Shown here: positions 1 through 8,884 of the stretch, piece by piece
Layout: the number at the start of each line of letters is the position of its first letter
How positions within the stretch are numbered: the first letter of the stretch is position 1
Source of the DNA: Candidatus Fermentibacterota bacterium
GTDB taxonomy: Bacteria > Fermentibacterota > Fermentibacteria > Fermentibacterales > JCC-6
DNA: 59,239 nucleotides
Direction: 5' to 3'
NCBI GenBank assembly: GCA_030609965.1
Contig: JAUWSQ010000009.1
Span: 1 to 59,239, forward strand
The notes under the pieces: model-generated
What the model saw: the letters and a program-made list of their open reading frames with translations, nothing else
Told to the model about the DNA's origin: nothing
The model's database searches: none
Translations under genes and position numbers: made by a program

Positions 1-2
1 CA

Positions 3-2006
3 TTTCTTAAATTTGAGCGACTTCTGGAAACTTATCTTGCGTTCGCTCCGAGAGGACTCCACTCATATCTGAAATCCATGCCCCTGTGGCTTAAGGAAAA
101 ACTATGGATGGGTGATCTTATCAAGAAGAGCCTTCCGGGATACGAAGGAGATATTACATATCCTGAGCATCATCAGTCACACGCTGCCTCAGCCTTCTTC
201 CCGTGTCCTTTTGAGGAAGCTGCCATAATTACGATGGATGGTGTTGGAGAATGGGCTACTGCCTCCTGGGGAACCGGGAGAGGCAACAGGATAGATCTTC
301 ACAATGAGCTGCAGTTTCCCCATAGCCTTGGGCTGCTCTATACGGCATTCACCTACTACGTCGGTTTCAAAGTGAATAACGGTGAATACAAGCTGATGGG
401 ACTTGCTCCATACGGTAAGCCGAAATATGTGCAGACCATACTCGATAATCTTATAGACCTCAAAGAAGACGGCAGTTTCAGGCTGGACATGAGCTATTTC
501 AACTATTGTCAGGGTCTTAGTATGACATCTGATAAGTTCCACAGGCTGTTCGGTGGCCTTCCCAGAAAGCCGGAGAGCAGCATTACTCAACGTGATATGG
601 ATCTTGCCGCATCCATTCAGTCGGTAACAGAGGAGATCGTGCTTAGAACGGCAAGGTATGTCCGGCGGGAAACCGGTCATAAATACCTCTGCCTGGCCGG
701 GGGAGTCGCCCTCAACTGCGTAGCAAACGGGAAGATCCTGAGGGAGGGTATCTTTGATGACATGTGGATCCAGCCGGCGGCAGGAGATGCCGGGGGCAGC
801 CTTGGCACGGCTCTGTTCATATGGCACCAGGTACTCGGAAATAATCGTGATGTCGACGGCATTCATGACCTGCAGCAGGGATCCTGCCTGGGTCCAGCCT
901 GGAGTGATAACGAAATAGAAGGCTGGCTAGAAGGTGCCGGGTATCCATACGCGAGAATGGATGATGAAGACCTGATCAATGCAGTCTCCGACAGTATCAA
1001 CGGCGGCAGAGTGATAGGCTGGTTTAGTGGAAGGATGGAATTCGGCCCGAGAGCTCTGGGCAACAGATCGATTATTGGAGACGCCAGAAGCGAATCGATG
1101 CAGTCCACCATAAATCTTAAAATTAAATACAGAGAATCCTTCCGTCCCTTCGCCCCATCCGTTCTCGTAGAAGATGTGGGAGAGTTCTTCGAAACGGATA
1201 GAGCAAGCCCCTATATGCTACTGGTCACTCCGGTGCGGCAAAGCCATCGAAAAGAGCTGTCGGAAGAGGAGGAGAAACTGTTCGGAATGGAGAAACTGAG
1301 AATCCCCAGATCGGATATTCCAGCGATAACCCACGTTGACTATTCCTCCCGCCTGCAGACTGTAAGCGCGAAGGATAACCCTAGATACCACGCACTGATC
1401 TCCAGTTTTAAGGAAAAGACAGGATACGGCATAGTTATCAACACAAGTTTCAATGTCAGGGGCGAACCGATAGTATGTACACCAGAGGATGCTTACCTAT
1501 GCTTCATGCGGACAGAAATGGATATTCTCGCGCTGGGGAACTGCCTTCTGAAGAAGGAAGAACAACCCCCTCTCGAACAGAAGGATGAGCAGCGCTCAGA
1601 AAGACGTAAAAACTCCGAAGTAAAAAGCATAGTGGAGTTAAGAAAATTCGGTCTGATAATGACGGGAGCGTTTGCCGCATTATGTGTACTGCTGTATTTC
1701 AGGAATAGCATCCTTATGCCGTGGGCAGCAGCTTTACCAGGTTTCTTTCTTATCTCAGCTCTCCTGTATCCCCGGCTGCTGCTCCCGATCGAGAAGCTGT
1801 GGATGAAGCTTGCTTCCGTTATGAGCTATATCATGACAAGAGTTCTCCTAACTCTCGTATATCTGCTGGCCGTTATCCCCACAGGGCTGATCATGCGTCT
1901 GCTGGGAAAAAAACCGCTGCAGCTTGACTTCAACGGAAAAATGAAAACATACTGGGTAGATGTTGATCCCGAGGGCCCTTGCAGCAGACCGGAAAAACAA
2001 TACTGA
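3..2006 (+). CDS. Carbamoyltransferase (NodU/CmcH family) fused to an SxtJ-like membrane domain; 5' end outside window
   Basis: The family transfers the carbamoyl group of carbamoyl phosphate to a hydroxyl of a sugar or secondary metabolite. The frame is open from base 3, and codons before the first ATG (base 78) read like the family's conserved LAFAPRGLHSYLKSMPLWL stretch, so the true start is upstream of the window. Visible motifs are HHQSHAASAFF, ITMDGVGEW, LAGGVALNC and the C-terminal domain motif FGPRALGNRSI followed by RPFAPSV. After a charged linker (about residue 515 from base 78) come roughly 100 residues with three or four hydrophobic segments ending in GLIMRLLGKKPLQL, resembling SxtJ of saxitoxin-type operons. 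In many genomes these are separate genes; here they are fused. A small SxtK-like gene follows 13 bases downstream. The substrate cannot be told from the sequence. Confidence 0.9.
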   Translation, partial: FLKFERLLETYLAFAPRGLHSYLKSMPLWLKEKLWMGDLIKKSLPGYEGDITYPEHHQSHAASAFFPCPFEEAAIITMDGVGEWATASWGTGRGNRIDLHNELQFPHSLGLLYTAFTYYVGFKVNNGEYKLMGLAPYGKPKYVQTILDNLIDLKEDGSFRLDMSYFNYCQGLSMTSDKFHRLFGGLPRKPESSITQRDMDLAASIQSVTEEIVLRTARYVRRETGHKYLCLAGGVALNCVANGKILREGIFDDMWIQPAAGDAGGSLGTALFIWHQVLGNNRDVDGIHDLQQGSCLGPAWSDNEIEGWLEGAGYPYARMDDEDLINAVSDSINGGRVIGWFSGRMEFGPRALGNRSIIGDARSESMQSTINLKIKYRESFRPFAPSVLVEDVGEFFETDRASPYMLLVTPVRQSHRKELSEEEEKLFGMEKLRIPRSDIPAITHVDYSSRLQTVSAKDNPRYHALISSFKEKTGYGIVINTSFNVRGEPIVCTPEDAYLCFMRTEMDILALGNCLLKKEEQPPLEQKDEQRSERRKNSEVKSIVELRKFGLIMTGAFAALCVLLYFRNSILMPWAAALPGFFLISALLYPRLLLPIEKLWMKLASVMSYIMTRVLLTLVYLLAVIPTGLIMRLLGKKPLQLDFNGKMKTYWVDVDPEGPCSRPEKQY

Positions 2007-2019
2007 GATGGGATAAAAT

Positions 2020-2169
2020 ATGGGACGTATTAAAGATATTTGGGGCTTTCTGCGAACAAGGAAAAAATGGTGGCTGATCCCGATAATCACAGTGCTGCTT
2101 CTGCTCAGTCTTGTCATTGTGCTTTCGCAGGGTTCAGCACTTGCACCTTTCATCTACGCGATCTTCTGA
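2020..2169 (+). CDS. Small membrane protein, DUF5989/SxtK-like (49 aa)
   Basis: This short gene begins with MGRIKDIWGFLRTRKKWW and continues with one hydrophobic helix, ending in APFIYAIF. That is the layout of the DUF5989 (SxtK-like) family, which usually follows carbamoyltransferase and SxtJ genes. It starts 13 bases after the carbamoyltransferase stop, so the two are almost certainly cotranscribed. A basic N-terminal amphipathic stretch before one transmembrane helix suggests a membrane-anchored accessory. Its biochemical role is unknown; the context suggests it helps place the carbamoyltransferase at the membrane. Confidence 0.85.
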   Translation: MGRIKDIWGFLRTRKKWWLIPIITVLLLLSLVIVLSQGSALAPFIYAIF

Positions 2170-2214
2170 CATTTCAGGGTAGTTCGAATGAACCACTGGT
2201 ATAGATTTCAAGAA

Positions 2215-2234
2215 AATTACTTATAGAAGTAATT
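2215..2234 (-). terminator. Weak inverted repeat between convergent genes
   Basis: AATTACTT (2215-2222) and AAGTAATT (2227-2234) form a perfect 8-bp stem with a 4-base loop, lying between the two convergent transcripts. On the minus strand the stem is followed by TTCTTG, so it could be a weak terminator of the radical SAM gene. The stem is A+T-rich, so the call is tentative. Confidence 0.3.
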
Positions 2235-2256
2235 GAATATAAATTGTCTTATTTGC

Positions 2257-3972
2257 CTATTTTCTCCTTTTCTCCCCGGAATGGCCGGGAAGAACTTCAA
2301 TCTGACGTCTTTTGTGCGAAGGCTTTCGAGCTACGTAAATCTGCAGGCCGGTTTCAGGATTGATACCGGTATGATACATTGCCGTTGCCATGGTCATGGG
2401 TGTGGGAAGGAATACCTGAGACTTTTCCGGCCGCATGCTCTGGCGTCTCAGTTCATCCGCTGTCACGTACATGTGATTCAAATCGCAGCCCGGAAAGGCG
2501 ACAAGTATGTACGGTTCAATGTACTGTTCCCTGCCGGCTTCTCTTGAGATTCGGTCAAAGAGTTCCTTGAATTCCCTCCATAGATCGGGGGATGGTTTCC
2601 TCATCAGTTTCAGAACCTGGGGAGCGAAATGCTCCGGGGCGATCTTCAGGTATCCTGGCACATTATCATTAACCAGCTTGTAGATGAAATCCGTATCCCG
2701 TAGAGCTACGTCGTGGCGTATACCGCTTGCAACAAAGACATTCCGTACACCGCTGATCTCCGCAACGGCATTTAGAAGTTCGATATAAGGTTTATGATCA
2801 GTCCTGAAATGCTCGCAGATGGCAGGATAAAGGCATGAGTACCTCCTGCATTTTTCAAGGGCTTTACCTCCAGTACAACCGAGGCTGTAAAGATTCGCAG
2901 TCGGTCCGCCAAGATCGCTGACAGTTCCACTGAAATACGGTTTGCTTTTCAGCGTCTCTACTTCCCGCGTAACAGAAGCGGGGCTCCTGCTGCTTATCAG
3001 CTTACCCTGGTGCAGCCCCAGGGCACAGAAACTACAGCCCCCTGCGCATCCACGGACAACTGATATCGAATTCTGTATCATCCTGAACGCCGGGATCTCA
3101 TCAGTGTAAATCGGATGGGGCTCCCTTGCGTATGGAAGTTCATACACCCTGTCCATCTCCTCTGTGCTAAGTGGATACTGTGGCGGGTATACAATAATCG
3201 CACGGGTGTCAGCCCTCTGAATCACTGTGGAGCCTGAATAGGGACTGATCTCATTTTCCAGCAGCTTCGTCATTTCCATGAATGCATCGGGATTGCCTGA
3301 AACCTCCTCATGGGAAGGCAGTTCGATATGCTTTCCGTAATCTATTCCGTCCAGGGCTTTTATGCTGGTATAGACTGCGGTTCCTCTGATTCCTGGAATA
3401 TCTCTTCCGGAGGAGAGAGCGTCGGCAATTTCAGCAGTTGCCCTCTCACCCATTCCGTATACAAGAATATTCGCTTTGGTATCAAGGAGGATCGATTTTC
3501 GAACCCTGTCGCTCCAGTAATCGTAATGGCTTAACCTTCTCAGGCTGGCTTCAATACCTCCAATTACAACCGGAACTCCAGGCATCGTCCTTTGAGCAAG
3601 ATTCACATATTTCAGCAGTGCCCTGTCAGGTCTTTTTCCTGGTTTTCCACCTTCGGAATAGGCATCGTTCGAGCGAATTCTGTTCAGAGATGTGTAGTGA
3701 TTCACCATGGAATCCATTGCCCCTGCAGTTATTCCCACGAAAAGCTCCGGTATGCCCAGACGCAGGAAATCCTCTGAAGAGGAGATATCAGGCTGCGGAA
3801 TAACTCCTACCCTGTATCCCATACTCTCCAGGTACCTGCCGATGAGAGCAGCTCCGAAGGAAGGATGATCTACATATGCATCTCCTGTAATCAGAATGAT
3901 ATCACATGTATCCCATCCCAGGGATTCCATTTCCTTTCTCGTAACCGGTAGAAAACGAGCCGCATCTATCAT
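2257..3972 (-). CDS. YgiQ family radical SAM protein
   Basis: This is a 571-residue protein of the YgiQ family (UPF0313), cytoplasmic iron-sulfur enzymes of unknown reaction. It opens with the typical MIDAARFLPVTRKEMESLGW and a B12-binding-like N-terminal region (ITGDAYVDHPSFG, VVIGGIEASLRR). The radical SAM cluster motif is CAGGCSFC with Cys309, Cys313 and Cys316. The conserved family stretch SQVFLPTPMTMATAMYHTG lies near the end. The protein is shorter than E. coli YgiQ, lacking the long C-terminal tail, which is common outside proteobacteria. It is monocistronic and convergent with the carbamoyltransferase pair. Confidence 0.93.
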   Translation of the reverse strand: MIDAARFLPVTRKEMESLGWDTCDIILITGDAYVDHPSFGAALIGRYLESMGYRVGVIPQPDISSSEDFLRLGIPELFVGITAGAMDSMVNHYTSLNRIRSNDAYSEGGKPGKRPDRALLKYVNLAQRTMPGVPVVIGGIEASLRRLSHYDYWSDRVRKSILLDTKANILVYGMGERATAEIADALSSGRDIPGIRGTAVYTSIKALDGIDYGKHIELPSHEEVSGNPDAFMEMTKLLENEISPYSGSTVIQRADTRAIIVYPPQYPLSTEEMDRVYELPYAREPHPIYTDEIPAFRMIQNSISVVRGCAGGCSFCALGLHQGKLISSRSPASVTREVETLKSKPYFSGTVSDLGGPTANLYSLGCTGGKALEKCRRYSCLYPAICEHFRTDHKPYIELLNAVAEISGVRNVFVASGIRHDVALRDTDFIYKLVNDNVPGYLKIAPEHFAPQVLKLMRKPSPDLWREFKELFDRISREAGREQYIEPYILVAFPGCDLNHMYVTADELRRQSMRPEKSQVFLPTPMTMATAMYHTGINPETGLQIYVARKPSHKRRQIEVLPGHSGEKRRK

Positions 3973-4016
3973 GAGTCCTCCAGTCCAATCCCGACGAAAG
4001 TAAAGTACTTAAGCCA

Positions 4017-4178
4017 AGTATCATGTCAAGCATCAAATAATGTATCTTGCTCGTTCTTTGACGCTCCTGTTGCGTTACGGGTTCAGTTACATAGCCCTGC
4101 TATGCGCCATCACCCGTGCCTTGCAGGAACGCCAAATAACTTCGCAGTTTTACACCATCTGATACCTGACATGATACT
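4017..4178. repeat. 162-bp imperfect palindrome with 12-bp terminal inverted repeats (MITE-like)
   Basis: The ends AGTATCATGTCA (4017-4028) and TGACATGATACT (4167-4178) are perfect inverted repeats. The arms stay complementary, with mismatches, all the way to a central hairpin CATAGC-CCT-GCTATG (4090-4104). An inner pair is GACGCTCCTG (4060-4069) with CAGGAACGCC (4124-4133). The whole could fold into one long hairpin as RNA or single-stranded DNA. It lies between the divergent ygiQ-like and PUR-domain genes and has no coding potential. No clear target-site duplication is seen. It looks like a non-autonomous mobile element or a large REP-type palindrome. Confidence 0.75.
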
Positions 4179-4252
4179 GCGGGTATTGACAAGCCCCTTC
4201 AAAAAGCGGACACTGGTAGTGTACGGATGTTTACCTTGAAAGGAGCAAAGAA

Positions 4253-4711
4253 ATGAGTAACGAAAACACTCCACTCTTCAGCGAAAGGGTTTCAACCGGA
4301 AGAACAACTTACTTCATAGATGTAAGGCAGGCAGTGAACGAAAAGTTCTACATCTCCATCACTGAATCCCGCAGAGTATCGGATTCAGGCTTCGATCAGA
4401 ACAGGATATTCCTTTTCGAGGAAAACCTTGATGAAATCAGCAGCATGCTATCGAAAGCATCTGAAGACCTTAAGCTGGCAGTCGAAAACAGAGGTGAGTT
4501 ACCGCAGGAAGGCCCATCGGGTAAGTACGAGCGCAGCGGAAAAACCTGGACGGAGGAAGAAGAAGATATCCTGCGGGATGAATTTGCCAAAGGTACCGAA
4601 CATGATGAAATCGCTCTTTTACTGAAAAGAAGTACTTACGCGATAACTCTCAGACTGGAAAAGCTGGAGTTGATAGAAGCACCTGTGGAAGAAAAAGCGG
4701 TTGTCAGTTAA
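4253..4711 (+). CDS. PUR-alpha-type nucleic-acid-binding protein with C-terminal HTH
   Basis: Residues 1 to about 80 match the bacterial PUR family (DUF3276): LFSERVSTGRTTYFIDVR, then FYISITESRR, a basic/aromatic second strand, and FLFEENLDEI. PUR repeats bind single-stranded DNA or RNA as dimers. A linker of about 20 residues leads to a second part, KTWTEEEEDILRDEFAKGTEHDEIALLLKRSTYAITLRLEKL, which reads as a Myb/SANT-like three-helix DNA-binding fold. Usual bacterial PUR proteins end after the PUR domain, so the tail is an addition. A clear ribosome site, AGGAG at 4241-4245, precedes the ATG by 7 bases. The 3' end overlaps the convergent gene by 8 bases. Target sequences are unknown. Confidence 0.8.
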   Translation: MSNENTPLFSERVSTGRTTYFIDVRQAVNEKFYISITESRRVSDSGFDQNRIFLFEENLDEISSMLSKASEDLKLAVENRGELPQEGPSGKYERSGKTWTEEEEDILRDEFAKGTEHDEIALLLKRSTYAITLRLEKLELIEAPVEEKAVVS

Positions 4712-5147
4712 CCTCTGCTGACCCTTTTATAGTTTCAACCCATTTCTCAAGGTCGGGAACCAGCCACGCGGCGGAATCCGTTCCCCCTATATCATTCCTG
4801 AAATCAATTTTCAGGAGCTTCCTTCCCTTCGTCTTCCCCAGAAAACTCTTTGGAGTCTCGACTGCTGTTATGCTGCTAAGCGGAATCATAAGTTCTCTTC
4901 TGGGCAGAAGCATCCTGAAATAAAGCTGAGAAGCTGTAAGAATAAGAATGCCGTTACCCCTTATCTGTTTCATTCCTCTGGATTGAATCCCGAAAAGGTT
5001 CGCCATGGGGGAGGTAAGAATACGGATATGCTCAGGATATTCAGCATACACCTCCGCCTTGGCGGTCTTAAGGAGATTTCGAAGCATAAATACAAGACCG
5101 GCAGCCAGAAGCAGCGCACCAACAATAAAATAATTCAAAACAGGCAT
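4704..5147 (-). CDS. Hypothetical single-span membrane protein with PH-like domain
   Basis: This is a 147-residue protein with one N-terminal transmembrane helix (YFIVGALLLAAGLVFML). The soluble remainder has the strand pattern of bacterial PH/GRAM-like domains: ILILTASQLYFRM, ELMIPLSSITAVE and KLLKIDFRND, then a final helix LEKWVETIKG. Such domains usually bind lipids or partner proteins at the membrane face. GGGGGGA lies about 8 bases before the ATG. It is followed upstream on the same strand by a small lipoprotein gene (41-base gap), so the two may be cotranscribed. No named family is recognised with certainty. Confidence 0.7.
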   Translation of the reverse strand: MPVLNYFIVGALLLAAGLVFMLRNLLKTAKAEVYAEYPEHIRILTSPMANLFGIQSRGMKQIRGNGILILTASQLYFRMLLPRRELMIPLSSITAVETPKSFLGKTKGRKLLKIDFRNDIGGTDSAAWLVPDLEKWVETIKGSAEVN

Positions 5148-5188
5148 GAGTTCTATCCCCCCTGTACTATAGCTGGCTTCGGAGTCCG

Positions 5189-5563
5189 CTACATCTCGGT
5201 TATTATCCAGTCACCTTCCGAAGTCCTGATCATTTCCATATCGTCAGAGGTAACATCCGTTTCTCCGGACTGGATCTCCTTAATCGTAATAGTGTATTCC
5301 AGTTCCACCTCGGTACTGTCATGCGAATACTCAATCTCGTCAATTGTAAAGGATACGATCTCTATCCCGGCAAGTGCAGCCTCGTTGATCTCATCCTGCA
5401 TTTCAGGTGACATGAAGGTGTACATTTCATCGTAATCACGGGCCTGCGCAGCTTCGAACATTCTTTCTGCAATATCCTCCGGTCCGGCGGGTACTTCTGC
5501 TCCGCAAGATATTGACAGAGCGAAGACGGCAAGTGAGATCAATGCTATACTGATTCTGAACAT
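5189..5563 (-). CDS. Small lipoprotein, DUF4878-like
   Basis: The signal peptide ends in the lipobox LSISC, giving a lipid-anchored mature protein of about 104 residues. The mature part starts with a helical segment (EDIAERMFEAAQARDYDEMYTFMSP) and then alternating strands (IEIVSFTIDEIEY, VELEYTITIKEI, DWIITEM). That is the NTF2/cystatin-like layout of DUF4878-type lipoproteins. AAGGGGC lies just before the ATG. It is probably cotranscribed with the PH-like membrane protein downstream. Function is unknown. Confidence 0.75.
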   Translation of the reverse strand: MFRISIALISLAVFALSISCGAEVPAGPEDIAERMFEAAQARDYDEMYTFMSPEMQDEINEAALAGIEIVSFTIDEIEYSHDSTEVELEYTITIKEIQSGETDVTSDDMEMIRTSEGDWIITEM

Positions 5564-5701
5564 TTTGCCCCTTTCTATGGGTATTTCATCAGAGCATGCT
5601 GTTTGGGAATAAAAGGGAGTTTCAGCCTTACTGAAAACCTTGGCGAAATCCCGTTCCCCTGTTAGTGTCGATACTTAAACTTTTATGGAAGATAATATAG
5701 A

Positions 5702-6454
5702 ATGACTCCGATTAATGCAATAATACTATTCCTCGCAGGTATTGCCGCCGGATTCGTCAATGTCAACGCCGGCGGCGGTTCCTTTCTGACAATACCTCTT
5801 CTTATAATACTGGGAGGACTTCCTGCGATCTCTGCGAATGCTTCAAACAGGGTAGCTGTACTGCTGCAGAACATCATCGCTGCACGGAACTTCAGAAGAC
5901 ACGGATTCAGGGATATAAGGCAGGGTGTGAAACTGGGTTTATCCGCTATGGCCGGCGCTGTCATAGGATCATTAATCGCAATGGACATACCTGAAGATGT
6001 TTTTCGCACTATCCTTTCTGTAATCATGGTTCTTGCGCTTTTAGTGATCCTCCACACGAGCAGAAAGAAACACACCGAATCCTGCTCAGAGCAGCTGCGG
6101 CATCCCCTTCTTCAGATATTCATGTTCTTTTTCATCGGCATCTATGGTGGTTTCATCCAGGCTGGAACAGGCTATCTGGTGATTTATTCACTTTCGATTA
6201 TCGGAGGTCTTTCACTAGTTAAAACTAACAGTCTGAAGATCATAATCATTGCAGCCTATCTTGTTCCTTCACTGCTGGTTTTTCTTCTCAACGGAGAAAT
6301 CCGCTGGCTGCCTGCTCTGGTCCTTGCAGCGGGTACATCCATAGGCGGATGGTTCGGTTCTACTTTCGCCATAAAAAAAGGTGATAAATGGATAAGGGTT
6401 ATTCTGGCTGCAGCAATTCTTGCGATGGCTGCCAAGATGGTCGGGTTATTCTGA
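5702..6454 (+). CDS. TauE/SafE (TSUP) family anion permease
   Basis: This 250-residue membrane protein has about eight transmembrane helices and the two-fold internal symmetry of the TSUP family. The diagnostic first repeat is AGIAAGFVNVNAGGGSFLTIPLL, and a second glycine-rich half is IYGGFIQAGTGYLVIYSL. Family members move sulfite, sulfonates or other small organosulfur or carboxylate anions across the cytoplasmic membrane. The gene stands alone on the plus strand and overlaps the convergent kinase gene by 9 bases. The ribosome site is weak (GGAAG, 10 bases upstream). The substrate cannot be deduced. Confidence 0.9.
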   Translation: MTPINAIILFLAGIAAGFVNVNAGGGSFLTIPLLIILGGLPAISANASNRVAVLLQNIIAARNFRRHGFRDIRQGVKLGLSAMAGAVIGSLIAMDIPEDVFRTILSVIMVLALLVILHTSRKKHTESCSEQLRHPLLQIFMFFFIGIYGGFIQAGTGYLVIYSLSIIGGLSLVKTNSLKIIIIAAYLVPSLLVFLLNGEIRWLPALVLAAGTSIGGWFGSTFAIKKGDKWIRVILAAAILAMAAKMVGLF

Positions 6455-8773
6455 GGAACTATCGTCCCTGACTGTGAGAACGCTTTTTATTAAAGCAGAG
6501 AGATCCTGTATGCGGTAAGGTTTCTGAAGGAATCCTGCCAGGTGCTTACCAGCGAACCTGGGCATTACATCCTTCCTGCTGAAACCGCTTGAAATAATCA
6601 CGGGGACATCGTTACGTATACGGCGTATCTCACGATATACTTCGTCACCGCTCAGGTGGGGCATGGTCAGATCCAGAATGACAAGTACTATATCCTTTGC
6701 ATTCCTCCTGAACAGATCAACCGCCTTCAGGCCGTCTTCAGCTGAAAGAACTGTAAATCCAAGATGCTCAAGCATATTTCGCCCAACAGCAAGAACGGTA
6801 TCTTCATCATCGGCGAACAGAACGATTCCCTCTCCAGTCCAGACATCTTCTCCGGTCCCCCGGCCGGAATGGTCGGTTTCAGAATCATCTGTATGGTATA
6901 CTGGAAAAAGAACCTTAACAGTTGTCCCCTCACCCGGTTCACTGTAAACTTTTATTGCCCCTTCATGACTCCGAATTATTCCCAGGACTGATGACAAACC
7001 CAGCCCTCTTCCAGCGTGTTTTGTAGTGAAGAATGGTTCAAAAAGCTGCGTCTTGACAGAATTGTCCATACCGCTTCCTGTATCAGATACTTCAACATAA
7101 ACGTACATACCCTCACCGATCTCAGAAGTCAGTTCAGTAGTACGCAGATATGCGGAATCGCAATACAGCGCCCCGGTTGTTATTGAAATTACACCGCTTG
7201 CGGATGCAATAGCTTCCGAAGCGTTGGTGATAAGATTCATGAGAATCTGCCTTATCTGAGCTGCATCCGCCATTATCAGAGGAAGCTTATCAGCAAGCCT
7301 GAATTTAAGAACTGCCTTTTTGGAAATGCTTACTTCCATAAGATGTGTGAGTTCAAGTACGACCTTGTTCAGATCAAGGGGCAGTATTTCGAAATCACTT
7401 CTCCCCGAGTATGCAAGCATCTGCCTGACGAGGTCAGCTGCAGTAGTCGCTGCATTTACAATATTATTCATAGAACCCCTTGCCGGGCTGGTTTCGGGGA
7501 CAGCCATCAGCGCAAGATCAGCGTTTCCAAGAATTGCCATCAGGATGTTATTGAAATCATGGGCTATACCACCTGCAAGAACCCCCAGACTTTCCAGTTT
7601 CTGTGTATGCTGAAGCCTGGCCTGCAGTTCAAGCCGTTCGTTCTCAACATCTCTCCGAGCAGTAATATCACGGACAACAGCTATAACGTTTTCTTCACAG
7701 TATGGCGCAAGCCTTGCTTCGAAGAATCGGTGTCCCGATCCGATATCAAGATCGTATTCCACCGACTGGACTTCCCCGGTTTCAAGTGCCTTTTGTAAGC
7801 AGTCCAGAATCTCCCGGAGTTTTTCCTCATCAAGGTCGAGTTCAGAGATATTGCTTCCGATTATCCTTTCAGAAGGAATGGTCAGTTCGATGTCATCCTC
7901 AACCCAGAAGTCAATGTATTTCCCGTCGCGGTTAAGCACAAATATTATGTCAGGCATCGTTCTGAGAAGGATCTCCAGATTCTGCGCACTCTTGCGGAGT
8001 TGTTTCTGGGTATTCTTCAGCTCGGAAATGTCAAGAAAGGAACAGATACTCGTAGAAGTACCCGGTATCAGATCCACGTTGAGGTGTACATCCTTCAGGT
8101 TGCATTTTCTATCGATGATGCAAAACTCGTACTCATTAGGTGAATGTCTTTCCTTGTTACATCTATCTTTATGATGCTTCACCATTCTCTCCAGGTCTGC
8201 AGGTGCGACGAATTCCATCCATTTCATCTTTCCACAGACTTCATTGACTGAATAACCGGACAACCTTTCAAATCCCCTGTTCGCCAGCAGAATGGTCATA
8301 TCGTTGTCCACAATGGCCGTAGCGGCACCGGTGTTCTGGAAAACCACCCTGTACCTTTCTTCGCTTTCCCTGAGTGCTTCCTTAAAACTATCCCACTCAG
8401 TGATGTCTATTGCTATGCCACCTATCAGGGGTTCCTTCCCATCCCTGTTAATCCGGAACGAGTGTATTTCAAAGATGGATTCATTGTCATTCTCAATTTT
8501 AAGCCTTTTCTCGTAGACATTGGATCCATCCATCAGGGTTTTCGCATCCTCCTCAATCATCTTCCGGGCAAAATCATCCGGAAACAGAAGGTCAGGTGTT
8601 TGTCCTACCCAATTCTCCTCCGGCCCGAAAAGGTCTATGAAGTATTTGTTTACATGAAGGTACTTCGAATGGATGTCCCTTATAAATGCTGCACCTGGGA
8701 AATGGTCAAGAAATGCCTGTAGAAGTACCTCTGAGTTGCTGATTGACTGAATGGATCGCTTTTTCTCTGACAT
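6446..8773 (-). CDS. Hybrid sensor histidine kinase with three PAS domains and a receiver
   Basis: The 775-residue protein has no membrane segment and is probably a cytoplasmic sensor. In order: PAS 1 (about 15-125), PAS 2 (about 135-250), PAS 3 (about 265-375), HisKA with phospho-acceptor His405 in GGIAHDFNN, and a HATPase domain with N box (LMNLITNASEAI), DTGSGMD and GRGLGLSSVLGII. A C-terminal receiver starts at VLFADDEDTV, with its phospho-Asp in VILDLTMP and a conserved SSGFSRKD loop. The receiver on the same chain implies phosphotransfer to another protein, but no histidine phosphotransferase or response regulator gene is adjacent. It is divergent from the SagB-like lipoprotein gene, a possible target. 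The PAS ligands are unknown. Confidence 0.93.
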   Translation of the reverse strand: MSEKKRSIQSISNSEVLLQAFLDHFPGAAFIRDIHSKYLHVNKYFIDLFGPEENWVGQTPDLLFPDDFARKMIEEDAKTLMDGSNVYEKRLKIENDNESIFEIHSFRINRDGKEPLIGGIAIDITEWDSFKEALRESEERYRVVFQNTGAATAIVDNDMTILLANRGFERLSGYSVNEVCGKMKWMEFVAPADLERMVKHHKDRCNKERHSPNEYEFCIIDRKCNLKDVHLNVDLIPGTSTSICSFLDISELKNTQKQLRKSAQNLEILLRTMPDIIFVLNRDGKYIDFWVEDDIELTIPSERIIGSNISELDLDEEKLREILDCLQKALETGEVQSVEYDLDIGSGHRFFEARLAPYCEENVIAVVRDITARRDVENERLELQARLQHTQKLESLGVLAGGIAHDFNNILMAILGNADLALMAVPETSPARGSMNNIVNAATTAADLVRQMLAYSGRSDFEILPLDLNKVVLELTHLMEVSISKKAVLKFRLADKLPLIMADAAQIRQILMNLITNASEAIASASGVISITTGALYCDSAYLRTTELTSEIGEGMYVYVEVSDTGSGMDNSVKTQLFEPFFTTKHAGRGLGLSSVLGIIRSHEGAIKVYSEPGEGTTVKVLFPVYHTDDSETDHSGRGTGEDVWTGEGIVLFADDEDTVLAVGRNMLEHLGFTVLSAEDGLKAVDLFRRNAKDIVLVILDLTMPHLSGDEVYREIRRIRNDVPVIISSGFSRKDVMPRFAGKHLAGFLQKPYRIQDLSALIKSVLTVRDDSSSE

Positions 8774-8816
8774 TTTCCTCCGGTGGATCCTGTCTGAATC
8801 ATGTAATTAAGCATTG

Positions 8817-8831
8817 AGTATATTGTATACT
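8817..8831. promoter_or_regulatory. Short palindrome in divergent kinase/nitroreductase promoter region
   Basis: AGTATA (8817-8822), TTG, TATACT (8826-8831) is a perfect inverted repeat in the 110-bp gap between the divergent kinase and SagB-like genes. Its position suits a regulator site, but such A+T-rich repeats arise easily by chance and no partner is known. Confidence 0.3.
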
Positions 8832-8884
8832 GATAGGATGCTGCAAGTGCGAATTCGGAATCTATGATTCTTTTGGAGGGAATG

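Noticed and set aside
189-866. Long open frame (225 codons) on the minus strand opposite the carbamoyltransferase
   Set aside because: It is antisense to a clearly conserved protein and its translation has no recognisable family, signal or ribosome site.
1-2169. Saxitoxin biosynthesis
   Set aside because: Only the I-J-K-like genes are present. These are widespread and no other saxitoxin gene is seen.
2176-2206. tRNA-like GTTCGAAT stretch
   Set aside because: No acceptor stem or anticodon arm can be drawn around it.
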